From Enterococcus sulfureus ATCC 49903 (lineage in GTDB: Bacteria > Bacillota > Bacilli > Lactobacillales > Enterococcaceae): a stretch of DNA of 64,000 nucleotides. Below, in pieces: positions 1-11,117 of the stretch (position 1 is its first letter; the number at the start of each line of letters is the position of its first letter). Under the pieces are notes generated by a model. The model made no database searches. It was not told where the DNA came from and saw only the letters and a list, made by a program, of their open reading frames with translations. The stretch lies in NCBI RefSeq assembly GCF_000407605.1, contig NZ_ASWO01000007.1, forward strand, positions 62,001-126,000. The letters are read 5' to 3'. The position numbers and the translations under genes were made by a program.

Positions 1-723
1 TAAGATCCCAATTTCAGAAGGGCCAGCAATCATATCGATTCCGACTTTGCCAAATACTTGTTTTTTCGCTGTGGCAACAAAGCGATTCCCCGGTCCCACG
101 ATTTTATCTACAGGACGAATCGTCTGTGTGCCATAAGCGGCAGCTGCGATAGCTTGTGCGCCACCAACTTGATAAATCGTATCTACACCAGCTAAGCGAG
201 CCGCTACCAAAATCGCTGCATTGAATACCCCGTCTTTTGGCGGAGGTGTAAACATGACGATTTCTTTAACTCCAGCAATTTTTGCAGGTAAAACATTCAT
301 CAGTACACTAGAAGGATAAGACGCTGTTCCACCAGGTACATACACGCCCACTCGTGTTAACGGAACAATTTTTTGACCTCTCATTACACCAGTTTGTGGG
401 AAATCAATAAATCCTTGCTCAAGTTGGTGTGTATGATACGATAAAATATTTTCTTTCGCACATTCTAATGCTTGTTGAACTTCTGGTTCGATGCGTTCAA
501 ATGCTTCAGTAATGATGTCTTCGGATACAATTAAATCATCCAATGTGACTCCATCAAATTCTTCAGTGTATTCTTTTACGGCTTGATCACCCAACGTACG
601 AACTTCTTGAATAATCGCTGAGACGTTATTATCTAGAGCAGCTTGATCTTTTGGTTCTTTTTCTTCTAGCATAATGGCATCTAAAATCTCAGATACACTT
701 CCTGTTAACCACGTCATGTTCAT
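1..723 (-). CDS. hisD: Histidinol dehydrogenase (partial, C-terminus beyond left edge)
   Basis: Oxidises L-histidinol to L-histidine in two NAD-dependent steps (last enzyme of histidine synthesis, cytoplasm, Zn-dependent). The frame is open to base 1, so about 241 N-terminal residues of the usual ~430 are visible. It reads [32 protein letters not shown] and [13 protein letters not shown], typical HisD nucleotide and substrate regions. The ATG at 723 is chosen because GGAGG sits 7 nt upstream and it overlaps the hisG stop as ATGA; a second in-frame ATG lies two codons later. It is the fourth gene of the hisC-hisZ-hisG-hisD run. Confidence 0.95.
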   Translation of the reverse strand, partial: MNMTWLTGSVSEILDAIMLEEKEPKDQAALDNNVSAIIQEVRTLGDQAVKEYTEEFDGVTLDDLIVSEDIITEAFERIEPEVQQALECAKENILSYHTHQLEQGFIDFPQTGVMRGQKIVPLTRVGVYVPGGTASYPSSVLMNVLPAKIAGVKEIVMFTPPPKDGVFNAAILVAARLAGVDTIYQVGGAQAIAAAAYGTQTIRPVDKIVGPGNRFVATAKKQVFGKVGIDMIAGPSEIGIL

Positions 724-1355
724 AAACGGTCCTCCAAACTCTGTTCTACTTGATTGATAAATGTTAAAATGGCAGGATTGCTTTTTAATGCAGATTTATT
801 GACGATCAATCGAGCGGAAATACGACAAATATCCTCAAAAACAATCAATCCATTTTCTTTTAATGTCGTTCCAGTTTCTACAATATCCACGATCGCATCT
901 GCTAAAGATAACAAGGGCGCAATTTCCACAGAACCTTCAATTTTGATAATCTCGACATCTTCTTTTTTCGCTTGAAAAAACTGACTAGCCACGGTTGGGT
1001 ATTTTGAAGCAATCCGCTTACGTCGGTGATTATTTGGATCGTAATTGGGTGTCGAAGCGACGGCAAACCGACAAACTCCAATGCCTAAATCGAGCATTTC
1101 ATAATACCCTTCTGGATGTTCCAATAAAATATCTTTTCCCACCACTCCAATATCAGCGACTCCATGGCGAACATAAGTCGTCACATCTACCGCTTTAACC
1201 AGTAGAAATCGAAATTTTCCATCTGGACTTTCAAAAATCAATTTACGTTTTTTGTCTTGCATAAAGGCGACATCAAAGCCAGCTTTTGCAAATAATTCCA
1301 AGGTTTGTTTTTCTAAGCGGCCCTTTGTCAACGCGATTGTAATTGGTTTTGTCAT
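720..1355 (-). CDS. hisG: ATP phosphoribosyltransferase, short form
   Basis: First committed step of histidine synthesis: ATP + PRPP to phosphoribosyl-ATP. At 211 residues it is the short-form HisG, which lacks the C-terminal regulatory domain and needs HisZ; hisZ lies immediately upstream. Typical elements are [18 protein letters not shown] at the N-terminus, [10 protein letters not shown], and the PRPP-binding stretch [19 protein letters not shown]. The start overlaps the hisZ stop (ATGA), with GAGGTG as RBS, so translation is probably coupled. Cytoplasmic hetero-octamer with HisZ is expected from the family. Confidence 0.96.
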   Translation of the reverse strand: MTKPITIALTKGRLEKQTLELFAKAGFDVAFMQDKKRKLIFESPDGKFRFLLVKAVDVTTYVRHGVADIGVVGKDILLEHPEGYYEMLDLGIGVCRFAVASTPNYDPNNHRRKRIASKYPTVASQFFQAKKEDVEIIKIEGSVEIAPLLSLADAIVDIVETGTTLKENGLIVFEDICRISARLIVNKSALKSNPAILTFINQVEQSLEDRL

Positions 1356-2512
1356 AAGTTCACCTCTTGTTTTGTGCCAGTTTTATCGATGCACCAAATG
1401 GCGTTATAGTCCCATTTTTTGGCATATGCTAGTGTTTGTTCATACGTACTAAATAACGAAAGTTCAACGCCGATCTGATCCCATTTTCCAGCATGGATAG
1501 CGGTGTCTTCTTCAAAATACAACAGAATTTTCTCATGATCTTGACCTGTTGGACGTTGATACAAACGATCAAATAATGTATCCACATTCATCGCCCAGCC
1601 TACAGAACTCGTTTGTGCTAAGTCGAAGCGTTTGAATAAATAATCGTAACGTCCCCCACTTAAGAAATTCTCTGGTATGCCCTCACTAAAACTAGAAAAC
1701 ATGATGCCTGTATAATAGTCCATCAATCCAACCATCCCTAAATCGACACGTAAACGTGAGGTTAACTCTTCTGAAAAGAAATTGATCAATGTTTCGATTT
1801 CAGCAAGATCGGTTAAAATCGGATGGTTTTCAGGTAATAATTGTTTTGCTTTAGCTACAGTCGATTCAATGTCTCCAAATAATTTAGGGATTTCTTTTAA
1901 AAAGGCATCGATCGAGCTAGGATGCTGTTGGACTAAATCGGCAATATCTGTAATACTTTTATTTAAAAAATGGATTTTCAGCTGTTCTGCTTGTGCCCCA
2001 TCCAGTTTCAATTCCGAAACGATCTGTTGAAAAATACCTGCATGTCCAATTTCAATTGAATAATTAGGAATATTCAAAGCTGAGAGCACACAATCTGCAG
2101 ATAAGATCGCTTCGTATTCTGCTTTCAAAGAAGGAAAGCCAATGATCTCCACACCAGCTTGCGTAAATTCATTTTGTAACCCTTTCATTTCATCATGATA
2201 GCGAAACACTTTGCCGCTATAACGTAATTTTAGAGGAAGTTCGACTTTGGTAGACGCAATTACCCGGCCGACCGGAGAGGTCATATCTGGTCGTAAAGTC
2301 AACAGTCGACCTTGGTTGTCAAAAAAACGATAAAACCCTTCTTGATTGTGGCTTCCTTCAAACACTTCCGCAAATTCAATGATCGGCGTTTCAATACGTT
2401 GAAATCCTCGTTGACGCAAAAGCTCATTGATCTTGTATTCTAATTGATATACTCCCTCAGCTCGGCGAAACAGACGATCTTTTGTCCCAGCTGGTAACTG
2501 TTTTCTTCTCAT
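1352..2512 (-). CDS. hisZ: ATP phosphoribosyltransferase regulatory subunit
   Basis: A histidyl-tRNA-synthetase-like protein that activates short-form HisG and mediates histidine feedback. It has 386 residues, with class II aaRS-like motif 2 ([13 protein letters not shown], then [12 protein letters not shown]) and a motif-3-like stretch ([13 protein letters not shown]), but is shorter than HisRS because the anticodon-binding domain is missing. RBS AAAGGAGAT precedes the ATG. It lies 2 nt after hisC and overlaps hisG by 4 nt. A true HisRS is considered unlikely because of length and operon position. Confidence 0.94.
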   Translation of the reverse strand: MRRKQLPAGTKDRLFRRAEGVYQLEYKINELLRQRGFQRIETPIIEFAEVFEGSHNQEGFYRFFDNQGRLLTLRPDMTSPVGRVIASTKVELPLKLRYSGKVFRYHDEMKGLQNEFTQAGVEIIGFPSLKAEYEAILSADCVLSALNIPNYSIEIGHAGIFQQIVSELKLDGAQAEQLKIHFLNKSITDIADLVQQHPSSIDAFLKEIPKLFGDIESTVAKAKQLLPENHPILTDLAEIETLINFFSEELTSRLRVDLGMVGLMDYYTGIMFSSFSEGIPENFLSGGRYDYLFKRFDLAQTSSVGWAMNVDTLFDRLYQRPTGQDHEKILLYFEEDTAIHAGKWDQIGVELSLFSTYEQTLAYAKKWDYNAIWCIDKTGTKQEVNL

Positions 2513-2514
2513 CT

Positions 2515-3567
2515 TTATATCTCCTTTTGCGTTAATTTACGTAGTAGCGTGGTCACTTGTTCCATTTCTTGTTGCGTTCCAATCGAAATGCGTAGATAGT
2601 CTTTTAAACGCGGGGTATCAAAATAACGAACATAAATCGCATGCTCTTTTAACTGCTGGTATAATATGTTGGCTTTATGACTAGGATGTGTCGTGAGTAC
2701 AAAGTTTGTGTGGCTTTCTAATGTATTAAATCCTAGTTGCGTCAATTGTTCACTAAACCAGCTACGTGTATGAAGAATTTGTTGATTTACTTTTTGATAG
2801 TAAGCTCGATCTTCTAGGGCGGTAATTGCCACGGCTTCTGCGAGTGCATCGACTGCGTAAGGATTATATGAATTTTTCACGGCTTTAATGACTTGTGTTA
2901 AACGAGGGGATCCAATCCCGTATCCGACACGCAATCCTGCTAATGCATGATCTTTTGATAGTGTACGTGTCACATACAGATTTGGATACTTCGAAACAAG
3001 AGGTGCTACGCTTTCTTCGTTAAATGCTTGATACGCCTCATCTACAATAATAACTTGCTCTGGAAAACGTTCTAATAGATCAATAATCGCTTGTTTTGAT
3101 ACGGTTTTTCCTGTCGGTGCATTTGGATTTGTTAATACGAGTCCTCCAATAGCTTGTGGGATCTTTGTAAAGTCCCATTGAAATTGATCATCTAATGGCA
3201 GTAACTGATAGGGAATTTGATACAATTCACACCACACCGGATAAAACCCATATGTAATATCGGGAAAAATAATCGGAGCTTTTGTTTGGAAGAAGCTTTG
3301 AAAAGCTAAAGCTAAAATATCATCACTCCCATTAGCCGTTGTGATCCATTCATCCTCAAGTCCTTCATTTTGTGCAATGACCCGACATAAGGCTTGATTG
3401 TCAACGCTAGAATACCGTTGTAATTTTGCCAAATCAAATGTTGCTAATGTCTCTTTAATTTTTGGTGAAGGTAAATAAGCATGTTCATTCGTATTTAATT
3501 TGATAACACGTTGATAATCAACTTGTTCTCCAGGTATATAAGGTTGAATCTTTCGTAATCCTTCCAT
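2515..3567 (-). CDS. hisC: Histidinol-phosphate aminotransferase
   Basis: PLP-dependent class I/II aminotransferase, converting imidazole-acetol phosphate and glutamate to histidinol phosphate. It has 350 residues. NPNAPTGKTVS and IIVDEAYQAF are fold-type I PLP contacts, and the Schiff-base lysine is in TRTLSKDHALAGLRVGYG. RBS GGAGGAGG lies just upstream of the ATG. It is the first gene of the his operon and is preceded by a His T-box leader, so expression should rise when tRNA-His is uncharged. Confidence 0.95.
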   Translation of the reverse strand: MEGLRKIQPYIPGEQVDYQRVIKLNTNEHAYLPSPKIKETLATFDLAKLQRYSSVDNQALCRVIAQNEGLEDEWITTANGSDDILALAFQSFFQTKAPIIFPDITYGFYPVWCELYQIPYQLLPLDDQFQWDFTKIPQAIGGLVLTNPNAPTGKTVSKQAIIDLLERFPEQVIIVDEAYQAFNEESVAPLVSKYPNLYVTRTLSKDHALAGLRVGYGIGSPRLTQVIKAVKNSYNPYAVDALAEAVAITALEDRAYYQKVNQQILHTRSWFSEQLTQLGFNTLESHTNFVLTTHPSHKANILYQQLKEHAIYVRYFDTPRLKDYLRISIGTQQEMEQVTTLLRKLTQKEI

Positions 3568-3584
3568 TGCGTCCTCCTCCTAAT

Positions 3585-3845
3585 AAAAAAAAACGCCCTC
3601 TAGCACTATTGGCTAGAGGACGTCAACACGTGGTTCCACCTCTGATTTTTTTGATTCTCACAAATCAAAACTCATCAGGTCACTCTTTCGAATGATCTTA
3701 GCGATAACGGAACTACCGTTTTTTCCTACTTTAGATATTTATCTGTTCAAAAAAACACTCCAGAATGTGTCGTCTTATTGTTCTTACTCTTTTTCACCAA
3801 CCAAGAGCTCTCTTTAAAAGAATGGAATAAGCCTTTTTCTTTCAT
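3585..3845 (-). promoter_or_regulatory. T-box leader (histidine specific) with terminator/antiterminator
   Basis: On the minus strand the leader holds a stem I start GAGAGCTC and a GGTTGGTGAAAA distal region, followed by GACACATTCTGGAGTG. The last contains both His codons (CAC, CAT) in the expected specifier position. The conserved T-box sequence AGAGGTGGAACCACG is at 3628-3643. The hairpin CCTCTAGC...GCTAGAGG plus a run of U (3585-3621) is the terminator; its 5' arm competes with the T-box antiterminator. A TATAAT -10 lies at 3852-3857. The T-box and terminator are seen directly; histidine specificity is inferred from the codon and the downstream genes. Confidence 0.92.
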
Positions 3846-3944
3846 CGTTTTATTATATATTTTTAATCATTTATGATATTGAACTTATCATAATGATTAT
3901 TTTCCTATTTTGCAAGAAAAAAATGCAAAAAAGTGAAAATTAAG

Positions 3945-3950
3945 TATAAT
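3945..3950 (+). promoter_or_regulatory. Putative -10 element of the histidinol-phosphatase gene
   Basis: A perfect TATAAT lies 54 nt before the ATG. The possible -35 (ATGCAA, 3923-3928, 16-nt spacing) is poor. It is divergent from the his operon promoter at 3852-3857. Confidence 0.5.
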
Positions 3951-4003
3951 AGAATTAAGAAACATTCGTCTTAAATATTTGTTCACAAAGAGGAGAAAAC
4001 ACT

Positions 4004-4792
4004 ATGGAATACTATGATCAACATTTACATACCCATTTTTCTTACGATTCAAATGCTGATTTTGAAGATTATTTAACAAACTATGAAGGATTTGTGGTCA
4101 CGACCGAGCATTTTGATTTAGCCAATCCTGTAACGAAGACGGATGATATTCCGGACTACAAAGCCTATAGCCAAACGATTGATACATTAAACCGAAAATA
4201 TGGAAATCGGGTACTAAAAGGAATTGAGATTGGCTATATCGCCTCTGAAAAAGAACGGATCTTGGAGTATTTAACAGATAAAGATTATGATTTAAAATTA
4301 CTCAGTGTTCATCATAATGGCTCTTTTGATTATCTAGATGATGAAGTGAAAGAAATGGATCCTGCTATTGTGATTCCTCAGTATTTTGCACAACTTTCAG
4401 AAGCATTAGATGTTGTCAAAGCAGATGTCTTCGCACATTTCGATTACGGTTTTCGGGTTTTTGGCTTATCTGTTGCGGAATTTCAAGCTTATGAAGCATT
4501 ATTTTTACCTATTTTAGATAAAGTGATCGACAAAAAACTTGCTTTTGAATTAAATGCGAAAAGTGCTTATTTATATAACAACTTAGCTCTTTATGATTAC
4601 GTGATCGATCTGTATCAATCACGCGGTGGTACACTGTTTAGCATCGGTTCAGATGGCCATTACCTTGAACATTTCCGATTTCATTTTGACGATCTTTTTG
4701 CCTTACTTCGACAAAAAGGAGTTACTGAATTGGCCCTTTACCAAAATGGACAACAAATTATGGTGCCTCTTCCAAATGAAACAAGAGACTAA
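4004..4792 (+). CDS. hisK: Histidinol-phosphatase, PHP family
   Basis: Dephosphorylates L-histidinol phosphate to histidinol. It has 262 residues of the PHP metal-dependent phosphoesterase fold: N-terminal DQHLHTHFSYDSNA (metal-binding His residues), TTEHFDL, LKLLSVHHNG, ADVFAHFDYG and C-terminal IGSDGHYLEHF. This is the HisJ/HisK type rather than the HAD-type HisB phosphatase. The RBS is AGAGGAG, 8 nt from the ATG. It is transcribed divergently from hisCZGD and completes that pathway. Confidence 0.92.
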   Translation: MEYYDQHLHTHFSYDSNADFEDYLTNYEGFVVTTEHFDLANPVTKTDDIPDYKAYSQTIDTLNRKYGNRVLKGIEIGYIASEKERILEYLTDKDYDLKLLSVHHNGSFDYLDDEVKEMDPAIVIPQYFAQLSEALDVVKADVFAHFDYGFRVFGLSVAEFQAYEALFLPILDKVIDKKLAFELNAKSAYLYNNLALYDYVIDLYQSRGGTLFSIGSDGHYLEHFRFHFDDLFALLRQKGVTELALYQNGQQIMVPLPNETRD

Positions 4793-4811
4793 TTAGCTCC
4801 CAGAAATAAGC

Positions 4812-4873
4812 CAAAAAAAGCTAAACATTTAGCCATTTTTTAGGAGGTGTGACAGAAATCTGTCACACCTCCT
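4812..4873. terminator. Double hairpin, convergent terminator
   Basis: A small hairpin GCTAAA/TTTAGC flanked by A and T runs (4812-4842) is followed by a perfect 15-bp inverted repeat around AA (4842-4856 with 4859-4873, arm AGGAGGTGTGACAGA). It serves the + strand phosphatase and the - strand acetyltransferase. The GTGACAGA core recurs at 32.5 kb and 62.2 kb. Confidence 0.85.
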
Positions 4874-5366
4874 TTTTCAATATTGGACAAGTTCGTACTT
4901 GTTGACCTAGATAGACAATGGTTTCTTCATATGGTAAAAATCCCTCGCGTTGATAAAATCGTAATCCAGCATGATTTTTTTCATAGACGGTCACGATCAA
5001 TTCGTGGTACTCCATTTGTATGGCGATCTGTTGGGCTTGATCCAGTAATTTTTTACCTAATCCTTGATTTTGATATCCTTCGATGACATATAATCGTTTG
5101 ACTTCAAGTTGCTTTACTTGAGGAAAATAGACTAGTTTTATATACCCAATTAATACTTGACCATCAAAGACACCGATAAATGTTGTATTCGTATCTTGTA
5201 ATTCTTTTGCTAACTGATGTGGTGTAAAGGCATGTTGAAGATATTCTTGCATATCTTTCGCGTTTGCCCCTTCAATAAAAGATTCATAAAAACTTACGAT
5301 ACTTACCACTTGTAACGCATGTTGATCTGAGCGACACAGTTTTTTAAACTGAATTTTTTCATTCAT
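4863..5366 (-). CDS. GNAT-family N-acetyltransferase
   Basis: Cytoplasmic acetyl-CoA-dependent transferase of about 167 residues; the acceptor is unknown. GNAT signatures are GVFDGQVLIGYIKLVYF (beta2-beta4), EVKRLYVIEGYQNQGLGKKLL (motif A with the Q-x-x-G-x-G/L pyrophosphate loop) and NHAGLRFYQREGF (motif B). The ATG at 5366 is preferred over the one at 5372 because AGGGGG lies 7 nt before it. The stop codon region lies within the convergent terminator. It could be a ribosomal-protein or small-molecule acetylase; nothing here decides. Confidence 0.85.
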   Translation of the reverse strand: MNEKIQFKKLCRSDQHALQVVSIVSFYESFIEGANAKDMQEYLQHAFTPHQLAKELQDTNTTFIGVFDGQVLIGYIKLVYFPQVKQLEVKRLYVIEGYQNQGLGKKLLDQAQQIAIQMEYHELIVTVYEKNHAGLRFYQREGFLPYEETIVYLGQQVRTCPILKKEV

Positions 5367-5396
5367 ACCCATTCCCCCTTTACAGCACTATACCAA

Positions 5397-5424
5397 AAAA
5401 GCGGATAGTCGACTATCCGCTTTT
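5397..5424. terminator. Palindromic terminator after bglA
   Basis: A perfect 28-bp palindrome with arms AAAAGCGGATAGTC and GACTATCCGCTTTT lies just downstream of the 6-phospho-beta-glucosidase gene; it ends in a T-run on either strand. Confidence 0.85.
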
Positions 5425-5430
5425 AAGTAT

Positions 5431-6888
<1,458 letters not shown>

Positions 6889-8775
6889 CTATTTGACGAT
6901 CGTCAATACATCTTCGCCGTTTAAAATTGTTTGTTGATCTAAATCAAGCACATCCGTAAATTGTGCGGTGTTCGTAATCACGACTGGTGTTACAACAGGA
7001 TAGCCTTGTGCTTTGATAAACTCAATGTCAAAACGAATCAATAGCGTTCCCTTTTGAACTTTGTCGCCTTGTTTCACAAATGCCTCAAATCCTTTACCTT
7101 CAAGAGCCACTGTGTCCATTCCAATATGCATCAAAATTTCGATTCCGTCAATCGTCGTAATACCGACTGCATGTCCAGTTGGAAAAATCGTTGTGATCTC
7201 ACCATCATATGGCGCATAAAGCTCTCCGACAGTCGGTTCAATCGCAATTCCTTTACCTAATGCTTCTGATGCAAAGACTTGGTCTTCGACTTTGCTTAAA
7301 GGCAATACATTCCCAGTTAAAGGACTTGCAATTGTATAATGATGTGCATCTGTTGTAGGTGCGGTTACTGTATCCGTTACTTCATCGACTTTTTCTAATG
7401 TTGTTTTTGGTGCAGTTTCTGGTTTATCTTCAAAACGCAATACCATAGTTAACACAAAGGCCAACACAAAGGCTACTGCTGTTCCGATCGCAGCCCAAAT
7501 AACGCCATCTAAACTTTTTGTATCTTGAGGAATAAAACTTGGTAAACTTAAAATGCTCACTAGACCAAAGGCATAATTTTGAACGTGCGAGAATCCAATG
7601 ATCGCGCCACCCACAGCACCACTGATACATGCAGCAATAAATGGTTTTTTAAGTGGTAGTGTTACCCCATATACAGTCGGTTCTGTAATTCCAAAGAATG
7701 CCGTGATCGTAGAAGACATCGCCAATCCTTTTAATTTAGTATTTTTGGTTATAAAGAAAACAGCTAATGCAGCTCCAGCTTGAGAAATTACTGCTGGCAA
7801 TAGCATCGGAACCATTGAATCTGACCCATATTGCGTTAAATTCAATAAAGCAATCGGTACAAATCCCCAATGCATTCCAAACATCACAAATACTTGCCAT
7901 AATCCACCCATCACAGCTCCAGCAACCAATGGACTAAGACCGTAAATCGCGCCATATCCTTTACCTAACCAATCGCCTAGAATCGTACCGATTGGGCCGA
8001 TTGCAATAAAAGTTAATGGTGCCATAATTAAGAACACGCCTACTGGTACACAAATGATCTGTAAGAAGTCCGGTACAACTTTTTTGAAAAATCGTTCGAC
8101 ATAGCTTTGAATAAAGACAGCTAATAGAATTGGAATTACTGAAGAAGTATAGGCACTTGCCCCAATAATTACTGGTAACCCTAAAAAGCTCAACGTCTGA
8201 CCCGCAGAAGCGGTAATCGTTGGATAAACCAAAGCCATCGCTAAAGCCAAAGCCAAGAATTCATTCGTTTTGAATTTGCGTGCTGCGGTAACAGCTAATG
8301 CTACTGGTAAGTAGGTGAAAAATCCATCTGCAATCGCAAATAATACAATATAAACCCCCGATGTATCGGTCAACCAATTTAAGGCTAAGGCCAGTGTTAA
8401 AAACCCTTTTAATACTCCGGCTCCTGCCATCGCACCTAAAAATGGTGTAAAGATCGACGATACAATATCAATCAATCTGCCTAATACAGTCTCGCTTTTA
8501 CCTGAATCATCATCTGATGCGCTACTTAAATTTGATTGATCGATCAATTCACGATAGACATCGCTTACATGACTGCCGATCACGACTTGATACTGACCAC
8601 CACTACGTACAACTTGAATGACATCTGGATCTTCTTGTAAACGTTCTGTATCAGCTTTTTCTTCATCTTTTAATTTAAAACGTAAACGCGTCGCACAATG
8701 AACTACGCTATTGACGTTTTCTTTTCCGCCGACTGCATCTAATACACGGCTTGCAATTTCTTGATTTTTTGACAT
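6889..8775 (-). CDS. bglP: PTS beta-glucoside transporter EIIBCA
   Basis: Membrane permease that imports and phosphorylates aryl-beta-glucosides. It has 628 residues from the ATG at 8775, chosen because GAAAAGGGAGA lies just before it; the 19 residues encoded upstream have no RBS. Domain order is EIIB (phospho-Cys27 in VVHCATRLRFKLKD), EIIC with about ten membrane segments (roughly 100-460, with GITEPTVYGVTLP), and EIIA near the C-terminus (His in EILMHIGMDTVALEGKGF). A RAT/terminator lies directly upstream, so readthrough is controlled by the antiterminator gene. Confidence 0.95.
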   Translation of the reverse strand: MSKNQEIASRVLDAVGGKENVNSVVHCATRLRFKLKDEEKADTERLQEDPDVIQVVRSGGQYQVVIGSHVSDVYRELIDQSNLSSASDDDSGKSETVLGRLIDIVSSIFTPFLGAMAGAGVLKGFLTLALALNWLTDTSGVYIVLFAIADGFFTYLPVALAVTAARKFKTNEFLALALAMALVYPTITASAGQTLSFLGLPVIIGASAYTSSVIPILLAVFIQSYVERFFKKVVPDFLQIICVPVGVFLIMAPLTFIAIGPIGTILGDWLGKGYGAIYGLSPLVAGAVMGGLWQVFVMFGMHWGFVPIALLNLTQYGSDSMVPMLLPAVISQAGAALAVFFITKNTKLKGLAMSSTITAFFGITEPTVYGVTLPLKKPFIAACISGAVGGAIIGFSHVQNYAFGLVSILSLPSFIPQDTKSLDGVIWAAIGTAVAFVLAFVLTMVLRFEDKPETAPKTTLEKVDEVTDTVTAPTTDAHHYTIASPLTGNVLPLSKVEDQVFASEALGKGIAIEPTVGELYAPYDGEITTIFPTGHAVGITTIDGIEILMHIGMDTVALEGKGFEAFVKQGDKVQKGTLLIRFDIEFIKAQGYPVVTPVVITNTAQFTDVLDLDQQTILNGEDVLTIVK

Positions 8776-8812
8776 GATATTTTCTCCCTTTTCTTCATTT
8801 TTGTAAACAAAA

Positions 8813-8893
8813 AACCCAAATTGAAAAAACACTATCTAATCAGATTAGTTGTCTTTTCAATCTGGGTTTTGCCTGCTTGACCAGTCACAATCC
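8813..8893 (-). promoter_or_regulatory. RAT antiterminator site and terminator before bglP
   Basis: The minus strand reads GGATTGTGACTGG...GCAGGCAAAACC (8865-8893), a canonical ribonucleic antiterminator for BglG/LicT proteins. It overlaps a terminator with arms AACCCAGATTGAAAA (8854-8868) and TTTTCAATTTGGGTT (8813-8827) followed by U-rich sequence. RAT formation would block the terminator. Confidence 0.92.
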
Positions 8894-8910
8894 ACTAAGA
8901 TTGATACTTC

Positions 8911-9744
8911 TTATTCTTGAACAACACGTTCAATATGAATGGTTAAATAAATCATTTCGGATTCTCCAATCGGACGCGCATAACGCGTGATCAAAAAATC
9001 ATTGATTCGTTGTACTGCTTGAAAAGCTTTTGGATATTTGGACTGAATCAGTGCAAATAAAAATTCATCTGGTTCATCTGTAAGCGTTTCGGATAAATAA
9101 CGTTGTGCAAAATACTGTAGATGCGTAACGATCCGTTGATAACTCAGTGTTTCAGAATTTAGTGTAATCCCAAAGTAACGGCTGATGATCGTCAATATAT
9201 TACGCACCATTTCTGTTGCTTCTAAAGTTTGCGACATATCTGCATGTTGCTGTTGTGCATTGACGATATGAAACGCAATGAATCCCGCTTCTGATTCTGG
9301 CAAACTCACTCCAAAATACTCTTCGATTTTTTCTAATGCATGTTGTGCTAAACGGAACTCTTTAGGATAAAACTTTCTTGTTTCAAATAACAATGGATTT
9401 GGAAGTTCGATTCCTTCTTTGGCACGCATGATCGCATAATGCATATGATCAGTCAAATTTAGATAAATCGCTGAAGATAACGACACATCTAGTTCTGCCT
9501 CTGCATAATCAACGATTTTTTTTACTAACTCAATTTCTTCAGCAGGAACATCTTGTAGAAGTTGTTGGAATTGTTGACTCGTTACCGAATCTTTCAATAC
9601 AAACTCTTTTTCGATCAATGTATCATCGACTACATCGCCAGCCTTTTTTTGAAATGCAATTCCTTTACCCATACAAATGATTTCTTCGCCTTGTGGATTA
9701 ACAGAAGAAATCACATTGTTATTTAGTACTCTTCCAATGATCAT
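8911..9744 (-). CDS. licT: BglG/LicT-family transcription antiterminator
   Basis: RNA-binding antiterminator controlled by PTS phosphorylation. It has 277 residues from the ATG at 9744 (GGAGG, 6 nt spacing); the longer upstream frame runs through the RAT leader and is not used. Order: CAT RNA-binding domain (MIIGRVLNNNVISS..., about 1-55), then PRD1 and PRD2. The PRD histidines are visible in NLTDHMHYAI, GFIAFHIVNA, VTHLQYFAQR and IYLTIHIERV. It should bind both RAT sites around it (8865-8893 and 9810-9837), controlling itself and bglPA. Confidence 0.93.
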   Translation of the reverse strand: MIIGRVLNNNVISSVNPQGEEIICMGKGIAFQKKAGDVVDDTLIEKEFVLKDSVTSQQFQQLLQDVPAEEIELVKKIVDYAEAELDVSLSSAIYLNLTDHMHYAIMRAKEGIELPNPLLFETRKFYPKEFRLAQHALEKIEEYFGVSLPESEAGFIAFHIVNAQQQHADMSQTLEATEMVRNILTIISRYFGITLNSETLSYQRIVTHLQYFAQRYLSETLTDEPDEFLFALIQSKYPKAFQAVQRINDFLITRYARPIGESEMIYLTIHIERVVQE

Positions 9745-9769
9745 CTTGATCCTCCATTCAACATAAAAA

Positions 9770-9837
9770 AACCTAGAATCATCCCGCCTACATGTCGTGA
9801 GATAACTCCGGTTTTGCCTGCCGAGCAGTAACAATCC
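9770..9837 (-). promoter_or_regulatory. RAT site and terminator in the antiterminator leader
   Basis: The minus strand reads GGATTGTTACTGC...GCAGGCAAAACC at 9810-9837, almost identical to the classical bgl RAT. A U-tailed hairpin (AACC...GGTT, then seven T) follows and ends near 9770. This gives autoregulation of the antiterminator. Confidence 0.9.
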
Positions 9838-9852
9838 TGATTTACAAGAGTC

Positions 9853-9881
9853 ATCATATCATAGATTTTTTTCACATGCAA
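9853..9881 (-). promoter_or_regulatory. Promoter of the beta-glucoside operon
   Basis: TTGCAT (9876-9881) and TATGAT (9853-9858) are separated by 17 nt. This is a good sigma-A promoter, and the RAT starts about 15 nt downstream of the -10. Confidence 0.8.
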
Positions 9882-9920
9882 GCCTTTTCAGTTTTTTTAT
9901 ATTACTTATTTTTTATTTGT

Positions 9921-11045
9921 TCATGCTAAAATCCGGCAAACTTGTTCCACTGTATAGGTTAAATTATCTGCTCCATCTCGCAACGCTTCTTTAAGAGAAA
10001 TCGGTGTGGGCGTGATACTAAAACAAGCCGTTATTCCTTGTAGATCAAGGTCTTTTTCTACACTTCCACCAAAAGCTACAATCGGAACCTGATAGGTTGC
10101 AAGACGCTGGATTACTCCTGCAATCACTTTTCCTTGCTCTGTTTGGCAATCAATCTTGCCTTCTCCCGTAAAGACAATCGTTTCTTTTGTTACATAACGC
10201 TCTAAGTTGACTTCATCTAATACCCAATCGATACCCGATATTCTTCGGCAACGTTCATTTACTAAGCTTAACCCAAATAGAATACCTCCAGCTGCGCCCA
10301 TACCTGCTGTTTGTAAATCATGCTTATTTTTTTGATTAAAAGTTTGGGCTAAACGGATCGTCTCTTTTTCTAATTGTAAGATCTCATTTGCTGTAGCTCC
10401 TTTTTGTTTAGCAAACACCTGCGCTGCTCCTTGGATACCATATAATGGATTTTCCACATCACTCGCTACGATAACTTCAAGATCCCGGATACTTGAATCG
10501 ATTGTATCACTATTCCATGTAGCAATTTTGGATAAGTCAAGTTGGCCATTTGGTAGTTGAACGTGTTGCTTTGTAAAAAATCGAACACCACACGCTTGTA
10601 AAATTCCAAATCCTAGATCATGTGTTGCACTGCCTCCAACTGCTAAAATAATTTTTTTCGCACCTAGTTTTACAGCTTCTAACACACACTGTCCTGTACC
10701 AAACGTGGTCGTAGTTAATGGTGTGTGTTTCGCTTTAGCCACAAGTTCTAATCCACTAGTTTGCGCCAATTCTAAAATAGCCGTTTTGTTTTTTTGATTA
10801 TAAAGAAATATGGCAGAAACCACTTCATCACAGAATGGTCCCATCACTTGTCGTGTCACTTTTTCATAATCAGCATGTTCGCTAATGACATCTAGCGTTC
10901 CTTCTCCACCATCTGCTAGAGGAATTTGATGGATAATGGCATCAGGAAAAACATGGCGAATACCCTTTGACATTGCGGTTACTGCCTCTTTTGCCGTCAT
11001 ACTTTCTTTAAATGAATCTGGTGCAAGTATAAATGAGTGCGTCAT
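9921..11045 (-). CDS. glxK: Glycerate 2-kinase (GlxK/GarK type)
   Basis: ATP-dependent phosphorylation of D-glycerate in the cytoplasm. It has 374 residues, the normal length for glycerate kinase type 1. Recognised by FILAPDSFKESMTAKEA at the N-terminus, IPLADGGEGTLDVI, ILAVGGSATHDLGFGILQ, GMGAAGGILFGL and FTGEGKIDCQTEQGK. RBS AAGGGGGAG. It stands alone between the bgl operon and a terminator, so no pathway partner is visible. Confidence 0.93.
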   Translation of the reverse strand: MTHSFILAPDSFKESMTAKEAVTAMSKGIRHVFPDAIIHQIPLADGGEGTLDVISEHADYEKVTRQVMGPFCDEVVSAIFLYNQKNKTAILELAQTSGLELVAKAKHTPLTTTTFGTGQCVLEAVKLGAKKIILAVGGSATHDLGFGILQACGVRFFTKQHVQLPNGQLDLSKIATWNSDTIDSSIRDLEVIVASDVENPLYGIQGAAQVFAKQKGATANEILQLEKETIRLAQTFNQKNKHDLQTAGMGAAGGILFGLSLVNERCRRISGIDWVLDEVNLERYVTKETIVFTGEGKIDCQTEQGKVIAGVIQRLATYQVPIVAFGGSVEKDLDLQGITACFSITPTPISLKEALRDGADNLTYTVEQVCRILA

Positions 11046-11083
11046 CTTTACTCCCCCTTTTTATCTAGTGTACTCCAAACGAA

Positions 11084-11115
11084 AAAAGTTTGCCTAATCA
11101 ATTAGACAAACTTTT
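11084..11115 (-). terminator. Terminator after the RarD-type permease gene
   Basis: Hairpin AAAAGTTTG...CAAACTTTT with an inner CTAAT/ATTAG stem. The gene ending at 11118 is on the minus strand and reads into it. Confidence 0.8.
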
Positions 11116-11117
11116 GA

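Noticed and set aside
1352-2512. Histidyl-tRNA synthetase
   Set aside because: Too short, no anticodon-binding domain, and between hisC and hisG, so HisZ fits.
8776-8832. 19-residue N-terminal extension of bglP
   Set aside because: It lies in the terminator/RAT leader without an RBS; a good SD precedes the ATG at 8775.
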